Source: Plakobranchus ocellatus (taxonomy: Eukaryota > Mollusca > Gastropoda > Plakobranchidae). From it: a stretch of DNA of 64,000 nt. Below, piece after piece: positions 51,483-63,741 of the stretch; position 1 is the stretch's first letter, and every line of letters starts with the position of its first letter. The notes under the pieces are model-generated. The model made no database searches. It saw only the letters and a list, made by a program, of their open reading frames with translations, and was not told the DNA's origin. Both the position numbers and the translations under genes were made by a program. The stretch covers positions 338,599 through 402,598 of the forward strand of contig BLXT01003611.1 in the NCBI GenBank assembly GCA_019648995.1. Direction: 5' to 3'.

Positions 51483-54400
51483 TCAGCAGGGCAATCACGC
51501 TTTAATGAAAGGAGCAATCTCAAGTCCTATTACTTTCCTGAATGACAATATGGGCCTAAATAAATGCATAATAATGATTATGATTTATTAGATTTAGAGA
51601 AATTTCGCACATGAAACACAGATAATTTAAATTCACATGCATGCATACAAAACATAGAAATAGACTGATCCTCTTATAACACCTTTGAGAAAATTTATTG
51701 ATCATAATAATTACAGAAACAACACATTGGGTAGCATCTTCATCCCCACTTCTCCCCCAACCATTAATTACACATTAATTAAAGAACGAGAAAAACAAAA
51801 TTAAGCTCTAGCTGCATAGAAATTTGTTAAAGGCGGGTTTCAAATATAAATAAAAGTAAAGCGTGATTATACAATGTGATTTCAGTGTTGCGATGTTACC
51901 TAGAAGAAATTTAGGTTTCAATGTTGCTATCTTATTTTTAAAATGCTCTTAAAAATATATTGATTGAAATCGTTTCAAAAAAGTCATATGTGGGGGTCAG
52001 TGTTGGTATTTACATCACAAAAATTTGATCTGACATATGTAGGCTTCTTATCTTCAGCCTAACTCACTTACATAGCCTATGACAATTAAAAATTATTATA
52101 TCGAGATATTGAATTGATCATAAATCGAGATTAGATACTGTATTTCTTAATCTGTATGCACATTTCTTGATATCATTTCTCAGGAGGCGTAGTTTAGTAG
52201 AACTATAGATACAATAGATGAAATTCCGTAATTCTCTTAAATTTTTTTTTTTTAATGACAGGTTTTAACTCTGAGAAAATATAGCCCATCCTGTGAAAAA
52301 TGTTGGAAAAGATGTCTGTAGAATTAGAGCATAGAAATATTAGCCTTCCGAGCCATCCAGCTTAGTCTAGGCCTTTCTTAATCTCACTCTAAGTTAAAGT
52401 AGCATATTTTCGTTCTTTGCCATAAATGTTTTAATGAAAATTTCATTTTACGATACAAAAATTATGCTTGTATCCTCTCAATGAAAATTAGAACAGATTA
52501 TTCTCTTCTTTCAGTTATGCTAGCATTATGTTTCCAACAGCACAGAGTCCATCTTTTGGGAAGCCGATTCAAGGGAGTTAATAGGGTCGCATGAATACCT
52601 ATTGGGCTAGCAATGTAGTCAGTTGTTGAGAATTTCCAAATCTAACAATAATTTCATCAACAATTACAAATGATTTCATCCAAAAATAACTGTGACAGAC
52701 CTATTGTACCTATTTTATAAAATTTTTTGAAAAAAATTTATCACCTCAGATTGTTATCTTGGGTAAGGTGCCGAGTTTTAGGATCAAGTCTGTCTCAGAA
52801 ATTAATTTAGAAACAAAATGCAAGTGATTTCAAGAAAGTGTGTTTTATTTTCATCTTATGAAATTGTTATGTTGTAATATGACAGGTTGGTTAGCAGTTT
52901 AGCTTTCATAAATTTATTTTTCTTGTATATGTGCACAATTAGAAGCCTTNNNNNNNNNNNNNCCCCCCCAAATTTGATGGCACAAAGTTCTGATTTATAT
53001 GCCTAAAGCACACAAAGTACAGAAGGTAATACAGAGGTGCCTATGGTAAAATATCAATCCAGTATTTTTTTTACTTAACTCTTAAAAAAAACAGTTGACT
53101 TTTTTGCTTTAAAATTTTGAGTTTTTTCCTGAAAAAAAAATTAATATCTTTAGCTTAGAATTAAGAAAAAACGAAAAAAAAAAAAACTGATGTTTTCCCT
53201 CTAGAAACGTGTTAGAAATTTCAATGGAAGTAAAGAATGTGTAAATATTTTTGTTTGTAAACATTGGCACTTAAGACCCCAAGAACCTTATAGCACAGTG
53301 TGCTGCTTTCACTGGTTAAAAGATGGTTTTATGATGCAGTCGGCAGCTTTATAAAAATAAAGAGTGAATGCATTATCTAGATTTGAACAAAAATCCAAAG
53401 TTGAGCATGTCAGAAGTAATGGTTTAAAGCATTGTAGTTTGTAAACTAGAAGTAAATTTGTGTTATCAAAATGATAATCATTTCGATGGTCAATAATGTC
53501 GTTTATTTCCTTGTATGTGAAATTTTGACTTCATTATGCTTTTGACTCTGAGTGTATAGATAATGCATACAGTGCTATAGGGCTTTTAGAAGAGAATTTA
53601 AGAATTCAAATAATGGCTTTATTTCTGCTCTTGGCAAATTGACCATTGATTTTTGCAGTGCAGTGCATTCTTGCCATTTCAAAGTACTTGCTTAACTTGT
53701 ACTCTTTCAGTTTACATTATGTAATATATACTGTTTCATTGCAATGACAGTTTATGATATAAAGAAAAAACAATTTGGTTACTATGATCATACCAAACAT
53801 ATTTGGCTTGTACCCAATGCCACAATGTATTAAATGCCACAAACCTACACAGCATAAAGTATATATATGAAATTGATTCTTGTGTATGCATATTGGGATT
53901 TCCATAAAAGTAAATCCGACAGTGTTTCTTATCATCTTCAATTTCTTGACCTATTATCATAACTTGAGTTATCTTATTTGATGAGCTGTAAAGTTTATTA
54001 TCAGATAAGCATACCTTGAAGGTTATAGTTAAACTGATACAGTTCATGCACATTGTTTGTTTCAATCAAGAATCTTTCAGCTTTCTCCTTTGTTGTAAGC
54101 AAATTCTATTGATAAGAAAAAGGCAAGTCAATGTATTTGATATAAAGTTTACCTTTGTCTTTGTCGGGTGAGCTTGGTATGTCTATTGATTTATTTAAAC
54201 TAATAGTAACAAAGAATTGCTGATCCATAACACTTCTCAGTATTATGTTGAAAGTTGCAAATCATAATGAAATAATATTTTCATTTTGCTGAACGATAGA
54301 ATAGACAAAATTACACACATTTGAGTTTTTTGTCAAAGGTTAAAAAAGTAGAACAAAATGTGTGAATGTGACATTCTTTTGTAAATCATGCAGTATTTTT

Positions 54401-54694
54401 TAACACAAATAAAAGAGTAATTAAATTTGATATGTGTGACTTGTGAACATTTTCTTGGCCTCTCTGAAAGAAGTTTGACATCTGAAGGAAGAAGAAACAT
54501 GATTCCTCTTTTTTTTTTTTTTTTTATTTTTATTTTTTTATTTAAAGCACTTTGCTCATAAAATGCTTCATTTAAATTTAATTCTGTTTTGTTGCTTGCA
54601 GTGTGTTTTTTTCTCCTTATTTCTAAGAGTAGTTTTTTTAATGCCAGCATAAATATCAATATACATGAATTATTTATACTTTTTCTTCTTTCAG
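50953..54694. other. Divergent intergenic spacer
   Basis: Between the starts of beta-galactosidase (-) and epoxide hydrolase (+). It contains an AGATCTAG patch at 51190-51350 upstream of the beta-galactosidase start, a (TA)n run at 51400-51480 and a 13-N gap at 52950-52962. The promoters of both genes presumably lie here, but none can be delimited. Confidence 0.6.
51411..51475. repeat. (TA)n microsatellite
   Basis: A long pure TA run in the divergent spacer. Confidence 0.95.
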
Positions 54695-54737
54695 GTTTTG
54701 TTGGAAATAACTTTGGCACTAGAAACATAAATGAAGG
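54695..54737 (+). promoter_or_regulatory. Probable 5' UTR part of the first coding exon of the epoxide hydrolase
   Basis: A strong pyrimidine tract ending in CAG at 54692-54694 lies 43 bases before the ATG. This suggests the first coding exon is preceded by a spliced non-coding leader exon somewhere upstream. The motif is seen; the splice is inferred. Confidence 0.4.
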
Positions 54738-57700
54738 ATGCCTCTGCGATTTGTGTATCGATGTTTCTATACATTAGTAATGATGTATATCAGTGTTTTA
54801 GTGACAGTGCTCACACTGATGCATCTGGCGATTCTGTTGGTAACTAAAGGCCCAAAGAAAATGTTTAGCCGCACTATACGTGATACTGAGCCCCAGGCTT
54901 TGACAGATCCTAAATTTGGGACCCATGGATATTTACATTTGGAGGTAAAACAAAATTTTATGTGTTTAAGTTTTGTGGTGATAGTTTTTGTTATTATCTT
55001 GGAATGTGTTTCAGGCTATTAAATCCTGTGATCTGTTGCCAAGAAATAGAAATCCATGAACTCTTTAATTTGCTCCTTTGAATAGCTTTATGCTTACATG
55101 TTCTCTTTTGAGTGTTATAAAGAGATCAAAAGCTTTATTGCTTTAATGCCACTCAGAATAATAAGATAGATAAATTTGGAAAGAAGCTAAAGCAGAAAAA
55201 AGATTATCTTTTTTTGAGACTTATCTATCATCTCTTAAAGAATCACTAGAAAACATTTTTTGTTCTTTATCGTGCCTTCTCTATTTTGAGCAAAAAATAA
55301 AAATTCTATAAATAATGTGAATAATCAATTACATTTTTAAATTTTCCTATTGATTATGGATTAAAAAAAAAATGTTATAGAGGTAAGTAAAATTTGAAAT
55401 CTGATAAAGGAATCTAGTCTTTCTCTTTGGCCAGTGTTTTTAATTTTAACACATTTTAAAATTTTCTTTTTAGTGTGACATTTTAAGACATAAGTAAGCT
55501 TTTTTAACCTTTATAATATATATTTGTTAGCTTGGTTTTACCTTGCAGGCTTAAGCAGTATTCATATTTCTTGTTGCGTGCTGTTGACTTTATGAATGAA
55601 TCTTTTGTCTTATTTTCATGTAAATAGCACTGATTAGAGCAGTTTCAAGTTCAGCACTCAAAACTTTGAACTAAAACCATCCAAAGCGCCATATTTAATA
55701 TTATGATATATATTTTTTTTATATCTGCTCCCAAGGATGTTAGGATTCACTATGTCAGTTGCGGATCGAATGAGAAGCCATTGATGCTGTTGCTGCATGG
55801 ATTCCCTGAGTCGTGGTATTCATGGAGACACCAGCTGCAGGAGTTTTCCTCAACACACAGGTGAACCAGAAATCAAAGTAATGTCATGATGGGATTTTCT
55901 TTCAAGACATTTTTAGACTCTTAAAAAAAGCAACAACAAAAAAAAAAAAAAAAAAACAATAAAAAAAACTGTAATAAAAGTTAATTATTATTAGATGTTT
56001 AAAAAGGAAAACTTGCTGTAAAAGTTAAATAGTAAAGTGTATTTTTTGGTAAGAATAAAACACTTTTTTTCTATGCATAGTCTTATCACTATCTATAATT
56101 GTAATTGTTCGATATAATTACGAGCTTTGCAGGCCAGGTACCCAATGTTGCTACCCGGTACTAGAATCGCTAATTGAAGTCATGATGGAGATAGTTTGAT
56201 ATTTCAAAATATGCAATTTTTTCTTTGGTAAATATTATATTTACAATAATTTAAACATAATTTATGATCCCAAGTAGAGTACTATTTTTTTTGGTTTGTT
56301 TTATATATATATTTTTGAATTGTTTAAATTTGAACTACTTTTTGTTAAAATTGTTGTCCCTGTTCATATCCTAATTACAGTAATGATAACTATCAAATTC
56401 ATTTTTTTAAAGACACAAAATAGATACAAGCAGAACACCTTTCTCACTTTGCAATGTTCCTGATGCTGAAATGGTCTGCACTACTACTTTAATTTTTTAA
56501 AAACATTTTATGTGCAGAGTAGTTGCCATTGATTTGAGGGGATATGGAGATTCAGATAAGCCGTCTGGTATCAAAGAGTACAAGCTGGAGAAAATGGTGA
56601 AAGATGTGAAGCAAATCATCACTGCTCTAGGTAAGACTAACGTAAAAAAAATTTTTGTTGTCTTTATTATACAGATTCGTTGTGTGAATTCTTTTTAACT
56701 TTCAGCAAAATGCACCAGGCCTGAAGCCTTTGGAATTGCATCAGCTGATTCACTGGTTCTAGTAAGAGGAATGAGCACGAGTTGAAAGAAAAAATAGGAA
56801 GGTGTCTTTTGTATTGGAACAGAATAGAAAAAAGTCTATTGAAAAAAAAATCCTTACATGGATTAGCAAGCTTCACACGTTAGATTTTGAAGATTTTTAA
56901 TCACTTCAAAATTATAGAGAGAAAAGAAAGATCTAGTGTTTGTTTTTGTTGTTAATTGCTGTTTTTTTTTCTTTTTTTTTTTTTTGTTTTATTTTGTTTC
57001 TGTTTTTCCTTTTCTTTCATCAGTCATTAGAATCCTTATAAATTTGGAGATAAAGTAAAAAGATTTAAAAGCATAGCACACAACTGGGTTACTTTCAGAA
57101 TTATGGCACAAAAATTTACATATTTAATAACTTATAACACTCGTCATATTCTTTATTATACAGACTGTCCTTCCTTTCATGCAAGTTTTTAGCTATCAGT
57201 ACTTTAAGTCTACAGGAACAGAGCGTAAAAGTTAAAAGATATTTGAAATTGTGTAGTGCATTCATTCAGAGCATTTTCAAGCTACAACAGATAACAAAAT
57301 AAAAAAAAAATCATACTGGTGGATTTTATGAGTCATCGGTTTCTTATTTGACACAAAGATATTATTATAATAGTTCCTGTTCTTGATGTTGAAAAGGTTT
57401 TGTGTATAAAATGATATAGCTGCCAATTTAAAATCAATATGGATTTTTGTAAAATTCTTCCTATGTTACTTTTATTTCCTCATGTAGGCTATAGGTCATG
57501 CATTTTAGTAGGCCATGACTGGGGTGGTGCTATAACATGGACCTTCTCTGGTTGCTATCCTGACATGGTGGACAAAGCTATAGTTTTGAACTGTCCACAT
57601 CCACAGGGCTTCCGCAAGTACCTGATGACACACTGGGCTCAGTTTAAAAAATCCTGGTGAGTATCTTTCCAACACCTTACAGATTATGAGAACGTTAAAT

Positions 57701-59782
57701 TGCCATAGGTTGAATTGCTTAAATTTTGTTTTTATGTTTGATAATTTTTCTCTTATTTTTTTATTTACTTTTTTAAAGTTTGGGAGGGGGGAAGGGGGGG
57801 CGGGGGATGTTTGTGTATTGACTTAAAATAGATTTTAGATGTATTATAAACAATTTTTTTATAAATATGAAAAGGTTCTTCATTGTTTTATGTCAACTTT
57901 TCCAAAAAAAAAAAAAAAAAAGGAACGAAATTGGCCAGTATTTGAATTTAGCTCAAAATCTTCCTGTAATGATGAAGGATCAAAGTTCTTGTTGCCAAGA
58001 TTAGTAGTCTAGCAAGCTGACTTCCAATGATCAAACTAACCTTTTAGTTTGATTAAAGCCATACTTTTTTCTTTTTTCTGAAGGAAATCATGCAAGTCTA
58101 GTTGAAAAAATTATTCCAGTCAAAGGCAAATGATCTGTTGCAGTAATTGGAAATTCTGTGATGATAATATAAATTTTGAAGCTAACATGAAGGAAATTAC
58201 CAAATAATCATATTTGTTGTAGATGAATAGCTTCTGCACTTTCATTTTTACCTAAACATATAATGAAAAGAGAAAAGTTTTTTTCCTTTCCCCTGTGAGT
58301 GTTGTCCGAGAATTTTCATGGCAAAGTATAGACATATAAATGTCAAAGGCATGTGTAGTCGAAAAATATAATTACTGGTTACACATAGACAAAAGATATG
58401 CCTATTGCTGTTGCGACAAGATATTCCCTTTATACTGAGTTGTTACTGGTGTTGAAAGTCTTTGCTTGAGATTAAATTTTTCAAAATTTTAGGATGGGAA
58501 CTTGATGTATAAAATTTGCATAACACATGAACTATACATTAGTAAACTTATCAGTCTTCTGTGAATTTTTCTTTTTAGGTACATGTTTTTCTTCTTAATG
58601 CCCATTCTGCCCGAGATATACATCGGCCTGAGTGATCTTAAATTTTTCGACATCATCTTTCTTGGTAAGAAAGGAGGAGTCCTTACTGGTGCTACAGGGA
58701 AAGATGATGTTGAGGTGTACAAATATCTTTTTAAAAAATGGGGTAAGAATTTTTTTGCAGAAAAGAAACTGAAATGATAATCAATAACATATTTAAGAAC
58801 TTACTTTAATTTTAAAAATTTTATTAAACTTGCACACAAGCACAATATTTTTTTTTTAATATTTGAAAATATTTGCAGCCTGGAATTCCATTCTCTGAGC
58901 TTTGCTGTTAAGCAAATTTGATGTGATAAATAAAACATTTTGAAGACCAAAAAAAAAAATTACTGTACTGGGCATTTGAAAAGAAATATTTGAGGTGGCT
59001 GTTGATCTTTCAATTCAAATTTATTTTATAAAATAAAAAAAAAGTATGACACTTTCCTTTCCTACCATAACTTTGTTTACTGGTATACTGTGAATGAAAG
59101 GAATGTATATATGTGCAGGCTAACTGTCTGTCTTCTATCCTGTAAGGAAACCTAGGCTAGGCCTGGTTTTTTACTGCACCTTGCCCAGCCGACATGAAGT
59201 TGTTTATAAGAGCTTTCCGTTTGGCCACACATTTGTCATTCTGCCAATTGTGTACTTTATGATTTCATACAGGCAGCTAGAACAGTGCTCTGACTGTGGT
59301 TCGGTGCAGATTTTTTCCTCCGCAGTAATGTGTCAGCATGGACAAGAGGTGTGCATTTAGTGCCTCAGAGTGCTTATAGGTGTAGAAATAACATTTTTTG
59401 TCATAGCACAAAACCATGGGCTAAAGCCGATTGTGCACTTACATAACTTTCATTTGAAGGCGACTGATCTGTAACATTTACATTTCATCATCAAATTTTG
59501 ACATCTCTCTCATGTTTTTTAGGTGCCCTGACAGGACCAATAAATTACATCAGGGCTGGTCTCTTGTACAGTTTGCCCTCCAGGTTGGCCCAAAAGGTGA
59601 CCAAGCCCATGCTTCTCATTTGGGGTTGCAGAGACCTGGCTTTAGAGACAGGCCAAGCATCAGCTTCTAAAAGTTATGCCTATGACTTAACGGTGAAGTA
59701 CCTAGAGAAAGCCAGCCACTGGGTGCAGATGGATGAACCAGATAAAGTTAATGCATACATCAGAGAATTTCTCACAGCCTAA
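54738..59782 (+). CDS. EPHX4: Epoxide hydrolase, EPHX4/EPHX3-like, 6 coding exons, 345 aa
   Basis: Membrane-anchored alpha/beta-hydrolase that adds water to epoxides, expected at the endoplasmic reticulum. Exons: 54738-54944, 55736-55860, 56518-56630, 57488-57656, 58579-58742, 59523-59782. All junctions are GT-AG and in frame. Residues 10-35 are a hydrophobic N-terminal anchor. The oxyanion motif HGFP is at 90-93, the nucleophile D159 lies in GHDWGG, the cap-domain tyrosine Y268 in GPINYIRA, the acid D297 in LLIWGCRDLALE, and the catalytic histidine H325 in ASHWVQMDEPD. The whole triad is therefore present. The start is fixed by an in-frame TGA at 54732-54734, just upstream of ATG 54738. The length is slightly shorter than human EPHX3 and EPHX4 (about 360 aa). 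NCPHP and SHWVQ.D.PD look closer to EPHX4, but the two paralogues cannot be separated here. It is divergent from the beta-galactosidase gene across a 3.8-kb spacer. Confidence 0.95.
57782..57806 (+). other. G-quadruplex-type motif in epoxide hydrolase intron 4
   Basis: Four G runs of three to seven bases separated by one or two bases, on the coding strand about 125 bases after the exon 4 donor. It would be present in the pre-mRNA. Confidence 0.6.
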
Positions 59783-59788
59783 AATAAA
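59783..59788 (+). terminator. AATAAA immediately after the epoxide hydrolase stop codon
   Basis: The hexamer begins on the base after TAA. An ATTAAA and a GT-rich stretch follow within about 50 bases, as expected for a cleavage site. If used, the 3' UTR would be only about 20-40 nt. Confidence 0.45.
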
Positions 59789-59789
59789 G

Positions 59790-61115
59790 ATGTTGCTTTT
59801 ATTAAAAAATTGCTCCATGTTGTATGTTGAAATTACCAGTAGATATTAAAAGTGACTTGCTTTCTTGTCTTTTTGTCTTCGTTTATTGTTCTAAAACAAT
59901 TCTTGGCTAGAAAAAATGACATCTATATGTTTTCTTTAAAAGCATTGCAAGATGAGCAATTTGTGATATGTACGGTATAAAACATTTACGATAAAATGAA
60001 TAAGGTCACAATATTTCTGCCCTATGCCATGTTGATATTTTTTTTATACAATATACTGTATTTTTCCTCAAGCATCATACATAATTCCAAATGCATTTCC
60101 TAATTTTTTAACTGTTTTTTGTTTGTTGTTGTTTTTTTTTTGTTTTGCATATATGAACATTTTTCAATGATGATATTTGTCCCTCTTTTTTCTTGTGAAA
60201 ATTTTGAAATTGCATTGTTTTGTTTTTTTCCTATTTCATATACATATCATAAAAGCCATTGAAATTGATCTGTGTGATTGTAAAATATAAAACTTGAGAG
60301 TAATTGAACTGAAGAAGGATTTTTTGTTAAAGAAATTTGAAAAAAAAATTATAGATTATCTTGCACACTTTTTTGCATGTTAAAAATTGCAGTGTAAACG
60401 GCCACTTTTATCTTAGTTCAGATTTAAAATTTATTTTGTCTTTGCTTTTATTATTTTTTTTATGCGACATTTTTCTGATTATTGTTCACATAAGAATTGT
60501 GAAATTTATCGAATTGGTTTTTTTTTTTTTATTTCTGCTCGTTTTTTTTGCTTTTAAATGTTGCAATTTTCTGTTGGCGCAAAAATATTAAATGAATCTT
60601 TGTATGACCGCCTTATAATTTGTAATCATGTCTCAATATGATGAATGTTCTCAAAGTAGCTTTACAATGATAATTAAAACGAATTATCAATGAAGCTTTA
60701 TGTTGATTTTTTCATAAATGGGCTTTTCATAGGCCTTGTTAAGTTTTTCTGAAGAAATGATACGCATATCGCTCATGCTTATTTTCAGTTGCTTGAATTA
60801 CAAAATCCTTTAAAGTTTCTGCATTCAATTGCAAAACATGGTATATTTTTCTCACAAAAGGGAAAAAAAATCAGTCTCGTAGTAAACCTTAAGTTAAAGC
60901 ATCATTTCATTATTTGATGAATGTTTTTAACGTTTAAAGAAAAAAAAAATGCCAACAAAAATATCTGGCTGATGAAAACTGATGTTAATAAAGTCTTTTG
61001 TTGGACTCATTGTATTACACCTATCATATGAAGTTTTAAACCTAACACTAGTAACAGGATCTGAAAGACTAATTTCTTCAGTGCTGCAAAACTTTTCAAT
61101 GAACTGAAGGTTTGA
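59790..61115. other. Gene-free stretch
   Basis: Very T-rich sequence downstream of the epoxide hydrolase. No exon, transposon or RNA gene was recognised. Confidence 0.5.
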
Positions 61116-61117
61116 GA

Positions 61118-61985
61118 TTGAGATGAGAAAGATAGATGTAGCAAAGGAGCGTTCGGGACAGTGTGATGAGAAAGATAGATATAGCAAGAGGGCGTTAGGG
61201 ACAGTGTGATGAGAAAGATAGATGTAGCAAAGGAGCGTACAGGACAGTGTGATGAGAAAGATAGATATAGCAAGAGGGCGTTAGGGACAGTGTGATGAGA
61301 AAGATAGATTAGATGTAGCAAAGGAGCGTACAGGACAGTGTGATGAGAAAGATAGATATAGCAAGGGGGCGTTAGGGACAGTGTGATGAGAAAGATAGAT
61401 GTAGCAAGGGGGCGTTAGGGACAGTGTGATGAGAAAGATAGATGTAGCAAGGGGGCGTTAGGGACAGTGTGATGAGAAATATAGATTAGCAAGAGGGCGT
61501 TAGGGACAGTGTGATGAGAAAGATAGATGTAGCAAGGGGGCGTTATGAACAGTATGATGAGAAAGATAGATGTAGCAAGAGGGCGTTAGGGACAGTGTGA
61601 TGAGAAAGATTGACGTAGCAAAGGAGCGTACGGGACAGTGTGATGAGAAAGATAGATGTAGCAAAGGAGCGTACAGGACAGTGTGATGAGAAAGATTGAC
61701 GTAGCAAAGGAGCGTAATTGACAGTGTGATGAGAAAGATAGATGTAGCAAAGGAGCGTCGGGACAGCGTGATGAGAAAGATAGATATAGCAAATTAGCGG
61801 GCGTAAGGGACAGTGTGGTGAGAAAGATTGACGTTGCAAGGGGGCGTTAGGGACAGTGTGATGAGAAAGATAGATATAGCAAGAGGGCGTTAGGGACAGT
61901 GTGATGAGAAAGATAGATGTAGCAAGGGGGCGTTAGGGACAGTGTGATGAGAAAGATAGATGTAGCAAGGGGGCATCAGTGACAG
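61118..61985. repeat. 43-bp minisatellite, about 20 units, two unit types
   Basis: The shared part is GACAGTGTGATGAGAAAGAT followed by AGATGTAGCAA. The variable part is either AGGAGCGTACA (type A) or G(A/G)GGGCGTTAGG (type B). From the left the order is A-B-A-B-A-B and then a run of B. Later units mix again. Reverse-strand frames read YLSFSSHCP repeats and are not genes. Confidence 0.93.
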
Positions 61986-62670
61986 AAATAGATAGGGAAT
62001 AATGGAGAATTCAGACAGGCTTTTCCCACAGTGCCATTTGAGATGGACTGACCCTGGATTACCTTTTTATTAAAAAAAAAAAAGAAAAAAATATGCACAA
62101 AGTCTCGAGCGGTGGAATTTTTGTTAGCATGGTTGTTATGACTAACTTTCTCTCCTTAGAAAAGGAGATACTGTAGAAAACAGAGAGAGAAGGGGAGGGG
62201 GAGGAAGGGAAATCACATGACATGTATTTTAGTGACGCTGGCGCAGTAAAGACTTTGCAACATCATTGCGAGATCGTGAAAAGTGATCTTCATCGAGGCA
62301 ACTATAATGTTACTTAATAATAATAATAGTAGTAGTAGTAGTAGAAGCAGCAGCAGCAGTAGTAGTAGCAACAGCAGCTGCCGCCGTCTTCATCGTCTTA
62401 GTAGTGGTAGTAATGATGATAATGATGTTAATAATTAATAAAGGAAGTGATTCATTTCCCAGCCACTAAACACGATCACAGATACTAGGACATAAATGGT
62501 TGTTCTACAGACATCTTGTATTGACCACCTTGCTTGAACAGAGAAAGAAGCTTTAGGTTAGTGACTAGAGTTGAAGAGAGAAGCTTCAACGGAGGCTCTT
62601 ATTATTGGAGTAAACTATAGTTCCCAACAGTTTTTTGGGACCTCCTCGTTTGGAAAATTCCACAAGTGTC
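61986..62670. other. Gene-free stretch
   Basis: Holds a short (TAG/CAG)n patch at about 62326-62420. Nothing coding was recognised. Confidence 0.5.
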
Positions 62671-62671
62671 A

Positions 62672-62937
62672 TACATTCTTAAATTAGAACTTTGTGTCAG
62701 AAAGAGGTTGATGTTCGGTTTCCTGGAAAAGCTCAAAATAAATAAGTTTCAGTTTCACTAACATAACTTGGGTGGCGTAATGCCATTGTCAGTACTTCGT
62801 GTCGGAAGTATAATACACGTAGGCCTATCAACAACATACTAGATCTAGGTCTAGAAATAAAAGTTAGGCTACAGCAATTTCTTTCAATGTTGGAATGTTT
62901 AATGCATATTCAAATGAAGATTGGCCTTCTTATCGAT
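62672..62937. repeat. Diverged tandem duplication, left copy
   Basis: This shares ordered blocks (TTTGTGTCAGAAAGAGG, AGTTTCAGTTTCA, TAACTTGG, ATTCAAATGAAGA versus AATCAAATGAAGA) with 63742-64000, at an offset of about 1073 bases. It lies just upstream of the candidate exon at 63076. Confidence 0.75.
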
Positions 62938-63075
62938 GTTCATCCTTTAAACGATATGTATAGGCTTCATATTTCTGGATTCTAGAATCTCGAAACGAAG
63001 ATTTAGATTTGTAGGTCTAGATCTAGATTAAGATCTTTTCTTGATCCTGACCACGATAAGAGCACTTCAAACCGG

Positions 63076-63099
63076 ATGGCTTCTCAAAAGAAATTTTTG
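63076..63099 (+). CDS. Candidate first coding exon of a fourth gene (8 codons, MASQKKFL)
   Basis: ATG with G at +4, eight open codons, then a consensus donor GTAAGT at 63100. No recognisable continuation lies in the remaining 900 bases, so any downstream exons would fall outside the window. The flank upstream (62672-62937) recurs at 63742-64000, which suggests a tandemly duplicated promoter or gene start. The product cannot be named from eight residues, and this could be a chance match. Confidence 0.25.
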
Positions 63100-63512
63100 G
63101 TAAGTTTGTCGAATCTGTTTTTAGCGATTTTACACTTTTTCAAGCTTTATATCATGTGCGTGCGATTTGTAATAGTATGATAAATTAAAAACAAGACAGA
63201 ATTTTACATTCTATTATTTTAATACAACATGATAAATAGATTAATTATGCTCGCATCCTAAGGAAAAAAAAAAACCAGTAAACATTCCACGCCCCTGTTC
63301 TCCATTGTTATCTCAAACGAGCAGTATCCGGTAGTTGAGTTCTCTAAATCTCATGGAAGAGTCTGCATGAAGAAGAAAATGAGAATGCATCAAGCCTTGC
63401 AGAATTCAAGCCCTCAATGTTTTTATTTTGTTGTTGTTGTTTTTTTTTTTTTTTTTTATCAAATACTATGAATGTATACGTCTTGCTCATAAAGAAATAA
63501 ATGTAACTATCT

Positions 63513-63739
63513 TTAAAGGCATTCTGAGATAGTTTGCAATTGCAATTGCTTTCCGTGCTAGCTTTAATGTCGCCGTATCCTTAGAGACCTAGCTAACCAT
63601 TTAGTGCTATTTGGGGGGGGGAGGGGGGGGGGAGAGATACGGAGGAGCAATGAATACTGTGAGAGATCCCCGCCTGGGACTCGAACCTCGCACCTCTTAC
63701 TTGGCAGGCAACTGCTTTACCAGGCAAGCCACCGCTCCT
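63513..63739 (-). mobile_element. tRNA-headed SINE, family 2, copy 3
   Basis: On the minus strand GAGCGGTGGCTTGCCTGG begins the head, GGTTCGAGTCC is the B box, and the body ATTGCTCCTCCG precedes a G/C-homopolymer stretch. It separates the two copies of the tandem duplication. Confidence 0.7.
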
Positions 63740-63741
63740 TC

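Noticed and set aside
53736-54065. 109-codon minus-strand frame in the divergent spacer
   Set aside because: No domain and no flanking splice signals matching a gene model.
61118-61985. Direct repeats considered as a CRISPR-like array
   Set aside because: The units are contiguous without spacers and the host is eukaryotic; it is a minisatellite.
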